A stretch of DNA of 27,052 bases from JAIXRY01 sp031972855 (GTDB lineage Bacteria; Patescibacteriota; Minisyncoccia; Phycocordibacterales; UBA9973), in contig DALYDY010000008.1 in the NCBI GenBank assembly GCA_031972855.1, positions 1 to 27,052 on the forward strand, in the 5' to 3' direction. The translations under genes and the position numbers were made by a program. The notes beneath the pieces were generated by a model. It had not been told where the DNA came from and made no database searches. It saw nothing but the letters and a program-made list of their open reading frames with translations. Shown here piece after piece: positions 8,051 to 13,909 of this stretch; position 1 is the first letter of the stretch, and the number at the start of each line of letters is the position of its first letter.

Positions 8051-9254
8051 AGAACTCGACAAGAATATAAAAAGAAAATATTCTCTTTCTGAATATGATC
8101 AAAATTGGGTAAGTAAATTTAACTCCATTAAAGTTTTTTTGAGTGATGTTTTTAAAAACAAAGCTCTAAAAATAGAGCATGTTGGAAGTACTTCCATACC
8201 AGGAATGAGAGCAAAACCATTAATTGATATCGTTTTAGTGATCTCAAAGATGGAAGACTTTAATACTGAAAAAGAGCGAATGATAAAAGCGGGTTATGAA
8301 TGGGGTGAGAATTATATTGCACCCAATACTCTACTTTTTTTCAAACTAGGTAGTGATGGCGATAAACTCGAAAATATTCATGTATGTGAAGTTGGCGCTC
8401 CCAAAGAACGACAATTTATTATTATGCGAGATTACTTCAGGTCACATCCAAACAAAGCAAAAGAGTATTCTGATCTCAAACTAAAAAACACAAAATTATA
8501 TCCATACGACTATCCTGCATATCGAGCAGCGAAAGCACCCTTTCTTCAAAAAATGGAAATAGAGGCGTATGAATGGTTTAGTAAAAAGAATCAAATGTGG
8601 CATATCAAGATACAAGCAGATAGATTTGTGTATTGGTATAGCAGACTCACTGGAACAAAAGGCGATGCTAAGGCTATGGCTTTTTATCCATTTTTATTTA
8701 CTACAAGCAAGATACATCCAAAGATGCATGCTTATTTTATTAATCATGAATTAATTCATTTTGCTCAACAAAAAGAATTACTGATTGTTGGAGCATGGAT
8801 ATTTCATATTCTAGAATGGCTTTATATAACCATCATAAAAAGAAAACGAGGTATGGATGCTTATTTATTAAGATCTACTGAACAAGAGGCATACGATAAT
8901 ATGTTCGATCTTGAATATCTAAGAAAAAGAAAGTCTTATTCTGAATTAAATAACTACTGGGAGAATAAACCAGTTGTCTGGAAAGATTATTTAAAGAAAG
9001 TATTAGAAACAGAAGGATACCCTATAGTTTACGAATGGGTAGATAAGCCAAATACAGAATATGCTGAACATTCCCATAAAGGAAAAGTTTCGTTTTATGT
9101 AATGAAAGGGGCTGTAACTTTTTTAACAGGAATAACAAGAACAGTAAAAGCTGGAGAACGATTTGATGTACCTGTTGAGGTAACTCACACTGCAAAAGTT
9201 AGTAATGATGGATGCGAGTACATAGTTGGTCAGGAAATAGAGGGAGACGCGTAA
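8043..9254 (+). CDS. GrpB - HExxH protein - cupin three-domain fusion
   Basis: 403 residues from the ATG at 8043 (a TTG at 8034 is a weaker alternative). Residues about 10-178 are a GrpB/UPF0157 domain of the nucleotidyltransferase fold, with the hallmark EHVGSTSIPGM-AKPLIDI (45-63) and the HP....Y...K pattern near 135-150. Residues about 185-305 form a separate module with a metalloprotease-like HELIH (235-239), a hydrophobic segment (246-265) and EQEAY (280-284), whose glutamate could be a third zinc ligand. Residues about 315-403 look like a small cupin, with H343/H345 and GERFDVP...TH382. I know GrpB domains fused to other small enzymes, but do not recall this three-part arrangement. It ends the operon, closed by a strong terminator. 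The frame is continuous with no sign of a false join. The overall function is unknown. Confidence 0.78.
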   Translation: MSKELDKNIKRKYSLSEYDQNWVSKFNSIKVFLSDVFKNKALKIEHVGSTSIPGMRAKPLIDIVLVISKMEDFNTEKERMIKAGYEWGENYIAPNTLLFFKLGSDGDKLENIHVCEVGAPKERQFIIMRDYFRSHPNKAKEYSDLKLKNTKLYPYDYPAYRAAKAPFLQKMEIEAYEWFSKKNQMWHIKIQADRFVYWYSRLTGTKGDAKAMAFYPFLFTTSKIHPKMHAYFINHELIHFAQQKELLIVGAWIFHILEWLYITIIKRKRGMDAYLLRSTEQEAYDNMFDLEYLRKRKSYSELNNYWENKPVVWKDYLKKVLETEGYPIVYEWVDKPNTEYAEHSHKGKVSFYVMKGAVTFLTGITRTVKAGERFDVPVEVTHTAKVSNDGCEYIVGQEIEGDA

Positions 9255-9288
9255 AAACAAAAAGAGCAATTAATTGCTCTTTTTGTTT
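9255..9288. terminator. 34-nt perfect palindromic bidirectional terminator
   Basis: Bases 9255-9271 and 9272-9288 are perfectly complementary (AAACAAAAAGAGCAATT and its reverse complement), giving a GC-containing hairpin with an A-tract and a T-tract on both strands. It sits right after the fusion gene and 3' of the minus-strand tRNA-Ser, so it can end both transcripts. Confidence 0.85.
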
Positions 9289-9322
9289 ACCTATTCTGAT
9301 AGCATCTCGTGCTATCACGACT

Positions 9323-9412
9323 TGGCGGAGGATGTGAGATTCGAACTCACGGGCCGAATTACCAGCCGACGGTTTAGTAAACCGTTGATTTAAACCACTC
9401 ATCCAATCCTCC
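9323..9412 (-). tRNA. tRNA-Ser with anticodon ACU
   Basis: Class II tRNA on the minus strand. The acceptor stem is GGAGGAT/ATCCTCC, the discriminator G and the CCA end is encoded (9323-9325). The D stem is GAT/ATC, the anticodon stem ACGGT/ACCGT encloses the 7-nt loop TTACTAA, the long variable arm has stem GGCU/GGCC, and the T stem is GTGAG/CTCAC around TTCGAAT. The long arm and G73 identify Ser. The anticodon reads ACU, where AGY-decoding bacterial tRNA-Ser normally has GCU, and a GCU tRNA-Ser lies only about 240 bp away. The other two tRNA-Ser genes in the window lack an encoded CCA. All stems are intact, so it is not an obvious pseudogene, but a foreign or decoy att-site tRNA is possible. 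Confidence 0.85.
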
Positions 9413-9532
9413 ATATATTTCAAATGTCGGTCGCTTGCGCGATTCATTGGATAAGTGGTTCTCTCACTTTGTTCGCGGGTAAATGTAAAGCAGTTTACAT
9501 TTACCCCATCTCATCCAATCCTCCATATATTT
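9398..9532 (-). repeat. Displaced copies of the tRNA-Ser(ACU) 5' end
   Basis: The 23 bp covering the first 15 nt of the tRNA and 8 nt before it (9398-9420) recur exactly at 9510-9532, 112 bp upstream of the gene. A third, inverted copy of part of it is at 9446-9458 (12 of 13 bases). The 89 bp between the direct repeats also hold a 13-bp perfect hairpin (9477-9489/9494-9506, GCAG loop). This is the pattern left when an insertion splits a tRNA 5' end and brings a replacement. Confidence 0.75.
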
Positions 9533-9536
9533 AAAT

Positions 9537-9542
9537 ATTATA
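9537..9542 (-). promoter_or_regulatory. -10 element upstream of the tRNA 5'-end copy
   Basis: TATAAT on the minus strand ends 13 nt before the first G of the displaced tRNA 5' copy (9524), which is the normal spacing for a tRNA promoter. The intact tRNA now starts at 9412, 112 nt further on. This suggests the fragment marks the original gene start. Confidence 0.5.
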
Positions 9543-9627
9543 AAGATAGTAACATAAAATTAATACAAAATAAAGGTTTTAAATATGTATTAAATTATAT
9601 TTAAACATTATAAAATTATTATAAATG

Positions 9628-9636
9628 TGCTATATT
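9628..9636 (+). promoter_or_regulatory. Extended -10 promoter of tRNA-Ser(GCU)
   Basis: TGCTATATT lies 10 nt before the first base of the tRNA at 9647, so transcription would start only a few bases before it. No clear -35 is visible in the AT-rich sequence upstream, consistent with an extended -10 type. Confidence 0.55.
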
Positions 9637-9646
9637 TGAGCGTATT

Positions 9647-9733
9647 GGAGCCGTGTCAGAGCGGTCTAACGTACCTCTTTGCTAAAGAGGCAGGGTGTAA
9701 AAGCCCTCGGGAGTTCGAATCTCCCCGGCTCCG
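9647..9733 (+). tRNA. tRNA-Ser(GCU)
   Basis: Class II tRNA decoding AGC/AGU. The acceptor is GGAGCCG/CGGCTCC with G73, the anticodon stem CCTCT/AGAGG encloses the loop TTGCTAA (anticodon GCT), a long variable arm follows (CAGGGTGTAAAAGCCCTC), and the T stem is GGGAG/CTCCC. CCA is not encoded; the gene runs into CAG. Its last three bases are also the first bases of repeat A, so the element to the right abuts the tRNA 3' end, a typical integration position. The rec2 reading frame also runs antisense through it. Confidence 0.95.
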
Positions 9734-11242
9734 CAGATTTTCGAAAAGGGTTTCCGAACCAAAAATATGGTCGGCACGAAGTGCCGTCTGTTCTGAATTC
9801 CCCCCGCCGAATCCAGAATCCAAAAGGGTTTTCCACGCTCCGCGTGGCTCAAAAAGGAATGTTCGATCTTTGATTTCAAAGTTCGAACCGACTTTTTTGA
9901 ATTCCCGAAGTATTTTCTCGGGAATTCCCTCGTTTGCCAATTCGATATTGTAAATGTTGGCTTTTAAAAACTTTTCGGTAAGTTCGAACCGATTATGAGA
10001 TTTTTTCTCAAAAGCTGATAATTTCTCTTTGAGAAGCTGTTTATCACTCATAAAACGATTTTTATTTGTTTGATATTCTTCCACTGATAAACCATTTTCC
10101 AAATATAAACCTATCAGCTTCTCTATTTTGGAATCTAAAAGAGAAATTTCATCTTTTGTTTTTTGAGAAAAAACCTCACTCGATTGGATTTCGGATGATT
10201 GGTCTTTTCTGTTTTCTTCAATCATCCAATTTGCCCAATCGAGAGGCAAAGAAACTTTTTTGATACTTTCTGCAATTTGAGAAGTGATAAGCTCCTCACG
10301 AACATATTTTTGCAAACAAGGATTTTTCCGTTTGGTACATCGCAAATAGTTATAACCTTTTTGTGTTTCGGTGGTTATAAAACATCCACATTCTCCACAA
10401 CGGAAAAATCCTCGATATAGATATTCTTTTAAACCTTTACCTTTTGGTTTAGATTTTCTGCTCATCACTTCTTGAACGGAATCAAAAAGTTTTTTTGTGA
10501 TAATCGGTTTGTGCTTTCCCTCGTAAATTTCACCACCATATCGAAGTAGTCCACAAAAAATCGGATTTCTCAATATATCGTGAATATTGGAAATGGAAAG
10601 CTCTTGCTCTTTTTGTGAACGAAATCCAAGTTCAGTTATCAAATCTCTAATTTGTCGGAGGGTATATTTACCACTTGCATAGGCCTCGAACGCTTTAACA
10701 ATATACTGTGAGCGTTCAGGGTCAGGAATGATAACTTTATTTACTTTGTCATTTAAATATCCGAGAGGAGCGTTTCGAGGCCAAATACCGTCTTTCAGTT
10801 TATTACGATGACCTCGTTTAATATTCTCCGACAAATTATCAACATAGTACTTGGATTGAGAGAACGCTATTGAGAGCATGAACTTACCTTGCGGTGTTGG
10901 ATCAAACCAAAAAGTTGGAAATTTCATTTCCAAAATTATGCCAGTATCAACGAGATAAATAATTTTTCCACCATCAACGCTGTTTCTCGCAAGTCTATCA
11001 GGATGCCACGCCAAAATACCAGATGCTTCGCCCGCTTCCATGCGAGATATCATCTCGCCAAATACGGGGCGACCTGGTATTTTGGCTGTCTGCTTTTCGA
11101 CAAAGACATCGACAATTTCTAACTGTTCCTTTTTCGCCAGTTCGTGAAGTTCGGCTAACTGGTCGGGAATACTTCTAACTTGTCTGTCTTTGTCGTCAGT
11201 AGACTTGCGAGTATATATGAAAAACTTTTTAGTTTGTTCCAT
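9656..11242 (-). CDS. Large serine recombinase (rec2)
   Basis: 528-residue serine recombinase, different from rec1 in sequence but with the same plan. The catalytic motif is YTRKS with Ser14, and the resolvase domain (about 5-150) includes WHPDRLARNSVDGG. The recombinase domain spans about 165-270, a zinc ribbon (CGECG...LRCTKRKNPC) lies near 280-320, and a coiled segment follows (about 335-430). The conserved body seems to end near residue 464 (SNFEIKDRTFLF). Residues 465-504 are encoded inside repeat A, and the last roughly 24 residues are read antisense through tRNA-Ser(GCU). The natural C-terminus may therefore have been replaced when the gene end was joined to A. An inverted repeat covers its 5' region from 11257. 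It is the only recombinase linked to the A/B repeats and the best candidate to act on them. Confidence 0.87.
   Translation of the reverse strand: MEQTKKFFIYTRKSTDDKDRQVRSIPDQLAELHELAKKEQLEIVDVFVEKQTAKIPGRPVFGEMISRMEAGEASGILAWHPDRLARNSVDGGKIIYLVDTGIILEMKFPTFWFDPTPQGKFMLSIAFSQSKYYVDNLSENIKRGHRNKLKDGIWPRNAPLGYLNDKVNKVIIPDPERSQYIVKAFEAYASGKYTLRQIRDLITELGFRSQKEQELSISNIHDILRNPIFCGLLRYGGEIYEGKHKPIITKKLFDSVQEVMSRKSKPKGKGLKEYLYRGFFRCGECGCFITTETQKGYNYLRCTKRKNPCLQKYVREELITSQIAESIKKVSLPLDWANWMIEENRKDQSSEIQSSEVFSQKTKDEISLLDSKIEKLIGLYLENGLSVEEYQTNKNRFMSDKQLLKEKLSAFEKKSHNRFELTEKFLKANIYNIELANEGIPEKILREFKKVGSNFEIKDRTFLFEPRGAWKTLLDSGFGGGNSEQTALRADHIFGSETLFENLRSRGDSNSRGLLHPASLAKRYVRPL
9731..9850. repeat. Repeat A (120 bp), inverted copy of 11405-11524
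   Basis: Perfect inverted match over 120 bp to 11405-11524. It begins with CCGCAG at the 3' end of tRNA-Ser(GCU) and ends in CGTGGCTC. It contains small hairpins, such as GGCAC-GAA-GTGCC and CCACGC-TCC-GCGTGG, and encodes residues 465-504 of rec2 on the minus strand. Confidence 0.95.
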
Positions 11243-11256
11243 AGATTTAAAAACTC

Positions 11257-11382
11257 AAAAGGGTAACTGTGCGCTACCAATCCACCTTACGGCAAATTGA
11301 CACAGTTACCCATTTGAATGCTCAAACAAATAAAAATGCCGAAAGGTATATTGGATTGGTAGCGAATACAGTTTACCATTTT
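11257..11382. repeat. Inverted repeat at the 5' end of recombinase 2
   Basis: The rec2 upstream region holds a long imperfect dyad. CGCTACCAATCCA at 11272-11284 matches its inverse at 11352-11364 exactly. The flanking blocks GGGTAACTGT (11261-11270) with ACAGTTTACC (11369-11378) and ACCTTACGGCA (11284-11294) with TGCCGAAAGGT (11337-11347) also pair with few mismatches. A third, inverted GGGTAACTGTG copy lies at 11301-11311. The layout parallels the dyad before rec1. It is a likely recombinase binding/att region or operator. Confidence 0.6.
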
Positions 11383-11404
11383 TAGAATTGTATTGGCAAA
11401 CGAG

Positions 11405-11524
11405 GAGCCACGCGGAGCGTGGAAAACCCTTTTGGATTCTGGATTCGGCGGGGGGAATTCAGAACAGACGGCACTTCGTGCCGACCATATTTTTGGTTCG
11501 GAAACCCTTTTCGAAAATCTGCGG
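11405..11524. repeat. Repeat A' (120 bp), inverted copy of 9731-9850
   Basis: Exact inverted copy of repeat A on the far side of rec2. Its outer end, CTGCGG at 11519-11524, overlaps the start of repeat B by 5 bp. The open frame through it (EPRGAWKTLLDSGFGGG...) is the same as the rec2 tail but has no recombinase body, so it is not a gene. Confidence 0.95.
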
Positions 11525-11817
11525 TATTCATTGTACAAAATTCGAACCTTTTTTGAAAGCAATCCTGATGATACTGAATACTAGCGTTCCCTGCGCGCTG
11601 AAGCGCCTCTGTGCGAAGCACAGAGCTTCTGCTGAAGCAGAAGTGCGGGGAAACGCTAAATACAAATGCGGACTCGGTTTTGCGAAACAATTTTGCGGGA
11701 GGAGGATTCGCAAAACCGAGACTGATTTTTCTGAAATTCGGCGGGATTCGGGTTTCCGCCCCGCAGGAGGGTGCGGGAGGAATGCGGGGCGGATTCTTTT
11801 TTTGGCGGGCGGGCATT
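11520..11817. repeat. Repeat B (298 bp), inverted copy of 13910-14207
   Basis: Perfect inverted match over 298 bp to 13910-14207. It is GC-rich in an AT-rich region and strongly palindromic: a cloverleaf at 11584-11657, a 14-bp stem 11673-11686/11707-11720 (CTCGGTTTTGCGAA), and an 11-bp stem 11755-11765/11783-11793 (TCCGCCCCGCA). Long open frames cross it on both strands, but they are explained by palindromic, GC-rich, stop-poor sequence. Confidence 0.95.
11584..11657. other. 74-nt cloverleaf-like structure in repeat B
   Basis: Three hairpins are packed without linkers: 11595-11606 (GCGC/GCGC), 11607-11625 (CTCTGTGC/GCACAGAG with GAA loop) and 11626-11643 (CTTCTGC/GCAGAAG). They are enclosed by a near-complementary stem formed by AGCGTTCCCTG and the bases up to AAACGCT at 11657. 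The same structure recurs inverted in B' at 14070-14143. It can form in DNA as a cruciform or in RNA from either strand. It lacks tRNA signatures. Confidence 0.7.
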
Positions 11818-11839
11818 AGAACATCAAAATACGACTATT

Positions 11840-11864
11840 GAAATCTCGGCAAAGCCGAGATTTC
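11840..11864. terminator. Strong hairpin before the cargo operon
   Basis: Perfect 11-bp stem with an AAA loop (GAAATCTCGGC/GCCGAGATTTC). It could insulate the cargo operon from transcripts entering from repeat B. The T-tract is short. The rest of 11865-11939 holds no gene; it has a C-rich run (CCCCACCCACCC) and a TTTGTGTG/CACACAAA-like weak dyad. Confidence 0.5.
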
Positions 11865-11939
11865 TAAATCATACTTGTGTTTGCCCCACCCACCCGTGCG
11901 CACACAAAGAATCTCCCTATGGATAAAAAAGTCGGAAAA

Positions 11940-11948
11940 TGCTAAAAT
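11940..11948 (+). promoter_or_regulatory. Extended -10 promoter of the cargo operon
   Basis: TGCTAAAAT in the context AAAATGCTAAAATAGC, 8 nt before the ATG at 11957, implies a leaderless or near-leaderless message. It almost matches the element before 6179. Confidence 0.55.
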
Positions 11949-11956
11949 AGCATCGT

Positions 11957-12106
11957 ATGTCAAATCGTATTTCCAATCTGAAAAAGAGTGTCGAATTAAA
12001 ATTTTCTGAACTTCGCACTAAAAGAAAAGGTGTTATTGGGGGTTTTAAAAAGAAACTTGAAGAAGCAAAGATTGAACAAATTAAAAGGGAAATTTTAAAT
12101 AAATAA
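11957..12106 (+). CDS. Small basic hypothetical protein (cargo gene 1)
   Basis: 49-residue open frame beginning MSNRISNLKKSVELKFSELR and ending EQIKREILNK. It is rich in Lys/Arg, predicted helical, with a central Gly-Val-Ile-Gly-Gly turn. I do not recognise it. Support for being real: an extended -10 promoter immediately before the ATG, codon use like its neighbours, and only 4 nt to the next ATG. A small DNA- or RNA-binding or regulatory protein is possible but not shown. Confidence 0.55.
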   Translation: MSNRISNLKKSVELKFSELRTKRKGVIGGFKKKLEEAKIEQIKREILNK

Positions 12107-12110
12107 TTAT

Positions 12111-13376
12111 ATGTCTACACCAGAAGATGTAAATAAAAATAATCTTGAAAATAAGGAAATTCCAAAAGTTAATCCTGAAAATTTAGAACAAAAAGAAGTC
12201 TCAAAAGAGGAGCTTTTAACTTATTTAGATGAGGAAGGAAAGTCGTTTAAAAATGAAACTTCTGAAGAAATTAATAAATCTAATTCTATTGATCTTGACC
12301 AGCCGACATTTGAAAAAATAAAAAATGAAACTGGTGTTGAAAAAGAATTGGAAACAATAAATCAAGAAGTTGAAAATGTTATTTCTGAAAGTAAAAATGA
12401 GCTTGCTAATGAAAATGCGGAAACTACTTCTCCCGAACTACAACAAGAATTGAATAAATTAAAGTTCTTACAAGAAGAGAGAATAAGGTTACAGAACAGA
12501 TATGACGAGTTAGAGAAAGGATATAAGGAGAATTTCCAACTCGTCTCAAAAAAAGAGTTATCATGGTATGAATCAGAAATGAGTAGTATTCATAATAAAC
12601 TTGATAATATGAGATATTCTATTCCAGAATTGGAAAAGAAAATTGAAACATTTAAAAATCCAACTATGGAATCAAAAGAACCACAAAAACTTGAACAGAG
12701 TGAGACCGTTTCTAACGAGCAATTAAGTATTTCTGAAACAGAAAAAACTGAAAACCCTATTTCTGCAACTTCTAATGAGGTCGAAGTTGCAAAAAATAAT
12801 GAAGTAGTAAAAGAAAATTACTTAAAATTTTTAACTCAAGATTTTTCAGAAGAAAAATCTATGGCTGAAAAATTTAATTCTCTTCAAGAGAAATTGCAAA
12901 ACCTTGATAATGCAGGTCGCTTAAGTAAGATTTCTTCTCGACAACTAATGGAAACAGCAAAGGATGTAATTAGAGGTGAAAAAAATCTTAATGATCTTGG
13001 GGAATTATCATTTAATCTTGATAAAATTCCTGTCGACATAAACCTAAAAGATATAATTCGTGATTTGTTAGTTGAAAAAGCATTTATGACTACTAATTTT
13101 GATTCTTTCAAAAAGATAGCTAATGCTTTTGATTTTAATGATGAAGAAAAAAGAGTTATAAATGAAAAACTTGAACTCATTCAATCTGGTAAATATGTTG
13201 ACCCAAAAGAATGGCAGGATAGTGCAACAAATCGAGATCAATTTAACAATCCTTACAGATTGATTTCAAAAGCAAATGAGATTATGGGGCTAAAGAAACC
13301 TGTTCAAAATACTTCTCCACAGTTTACTGATTTAAATAATCCTCCAGCTGGGTGGAATCCTAATTCTCGTTCTTAA
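12111..13376 (+). CDS. Long acidic coiled-coil protein of unknown function (cargo gene 2)
   Basis: 421 residues, very rich in Glu, Asn, Lys and Ser. The first roughly 100 residues are low complexity and probably disordered (KEIPKVNPENLEQKEVSKEE). Residues about 105-185 form a likely coiled coil (ELQQELNKLKFLQEERIRLQ). Another Ser/Glu-rich linker (about 190-235) follows, then a more ordered helical region (about 235-395) with alternating charged and hydrophobic residues (EKSMAEKFNSLQEKLQNLDN). The C-terminal tail is Pro/Asn-rich (NNPPAGWNPNSRS). There is no signal peptide, membrane segment or known catalytic motif. I do not recognise the family. It lies between small cargo gene 1 and a degenerate Nudix-like gene, enclosed by the B repeats. 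A scaffold, adhesion-like or structural role can only be guessed. Confidence 0.8.
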   Translation: MSTPEDVNKNNLENKEIPKVNPENLEQKEVSKEELLTYLDEEGKSFKNETSEEINKSNSIDLDQPTFEKIKNETGVEKELETINQEVENVISESKNELANENAETTSPELQQELNKLKFLQEERIRLQNRYDELEKGYKENFQLVSKKELSWYESEMSSIHNKLDNMRYSIPELEKKIETFKNPTMESKEPQKLEQSETVSNEQLSISETEKTENPISATSNEVEVAKNNEVVKENYLKFLTQDFSEEKSMAEKFNSLQEKLQNLDNAGRLSKISSRQLMETAKDVIRGEKNLNDLGELSFNLDKIPVDINLKDIIRDLLVEKAFMTTNFDSFKKIANAFDFNDEEKRVINEKLELIQSGKYVDPKEWQDSATNRDQFNNPYRLISKANEIMGLKKPVQNTSPQFTDLNNPPAGWNPNSRS

Positions 13377-13388
13377 TAACATATAAAT

Positions 13389-13883
13389 ATGGAAGAAATT
13401 TTTAAAAATGTAAACCTATTATACATCATTCACAATGGCAGTATTTTGATGAGAAAATCTATGCATCAAAATTATGAGGTGATAGATGTATTAAGTTTTA
13501 AGGATGATAATGATATTGAAAAAAATATTGAAGATAAACTTATTAGTTTATTCGGAAAAACTTCCCCATATCATTATTATGGAAATATAGAAAGCATTAT
13601 CAATAAGGAAGGAGTGGTTGCACATTTGGCTATTAAAACATACAAAGTATTGCTCGATGAAAAATACAAAGTTCTAGATAATTATACTGATGATGTTGCA
13701 AAAAACGGAGACAGTATTTTTTGGTTGCATAAGGATGAAATAAAAAATGAAAAAAGAATTAGAGAGGGTGATAAAAAGATACTTGAAAGAATTTTTGAGG
13801 ATAGAAATATAGATATCAAAATAGTTGAAAATCAAGGAGATAGGTGGATAGATGCAAAAACGGTAGTTTTTGAAAATAGATGA
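13389..13883 (+). CDS. Nudix-fold-like protein lacking the Nudix box (cargo gene 3)
   Basis: 164 residues. The order of elements suggests a Nudix-type fold: first strand LLYIIHNGSILMRKS, then a helix region DNDIEKNIEDKLISLFGK where a Nudix box would sit, then IINKEGVVAHLAIKTYKVLLDEKY and FWLHKDEI, as in Nudix C-terminal strands. The catalytic REUXEE pattern is absent, so hydrolysis is unlikely, or the resemblance is only structural. It follows cargo gene 2 by 12 nt and stops with TGA at 13881-13883, which supports the standard bacterial code. A hairpin follows immediately. The call as Nudix-like is my inference from pattern, not from a clear motif. Confidence 0.7.
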   Translation: MEEIFKNVNLLYIIHNGSILMRKSMHQNYEVIDVLSFKDDNDIEKNIEDKLISLFGKTSPYHYYGNIESIINKEGVVAHLAIKTYKVLLDEKYKVLDNYTDDVAKNGDSIFWLHKDEIKNEKRIREGDKKILERIFEDRNIDIKIVENQGDRWIDAKTVVFENR

Positions 13884-13908
13884 CTTATAAAATGTTAATT
13901 TTATAAGT
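13883..13908. terminator. Hairpin at the end of the cargo operon
   Basis: Perfect 11-bp stem with a GTTA loop (ACTTATAAAAT/ATTTTATAAGT), beginning at the last base of the TGA stop and ending one base before repeat B'. It is AT-rich with no long T-tract, so termination may be weak. Confidence 0.5.
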
Positions 13909-13909
13909 G

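Noticed and set aside
8043..9254. HELIH module as an HtpX/M48 paralogue
   Set aside because: It lacks the paired membrane helices and the M48 downstream motif; only the HExxH pattern is shared.
9199..9447. 82-codon minus-strand frame
   Set aside because: It runs through a terminator and tRNA-Ser(ACU); its protein is translated tRNA.
11584..11657. Cloverleaf as a tRNA gene
   Set aside because: No T-loop TTC, no D-loop GG, no seven-base anticodon loop; the loops are three or four bases.
11382..11841. Several overlapping frames of 60-144 codons on both strands over repeat B, recurring at 13674-14243
   Set aside because: They occur on both strands of a palindromic GC-rich repeat, contain no recognisable domain, and are mirrored exactly in B'. 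Stop-poor composition explains them.
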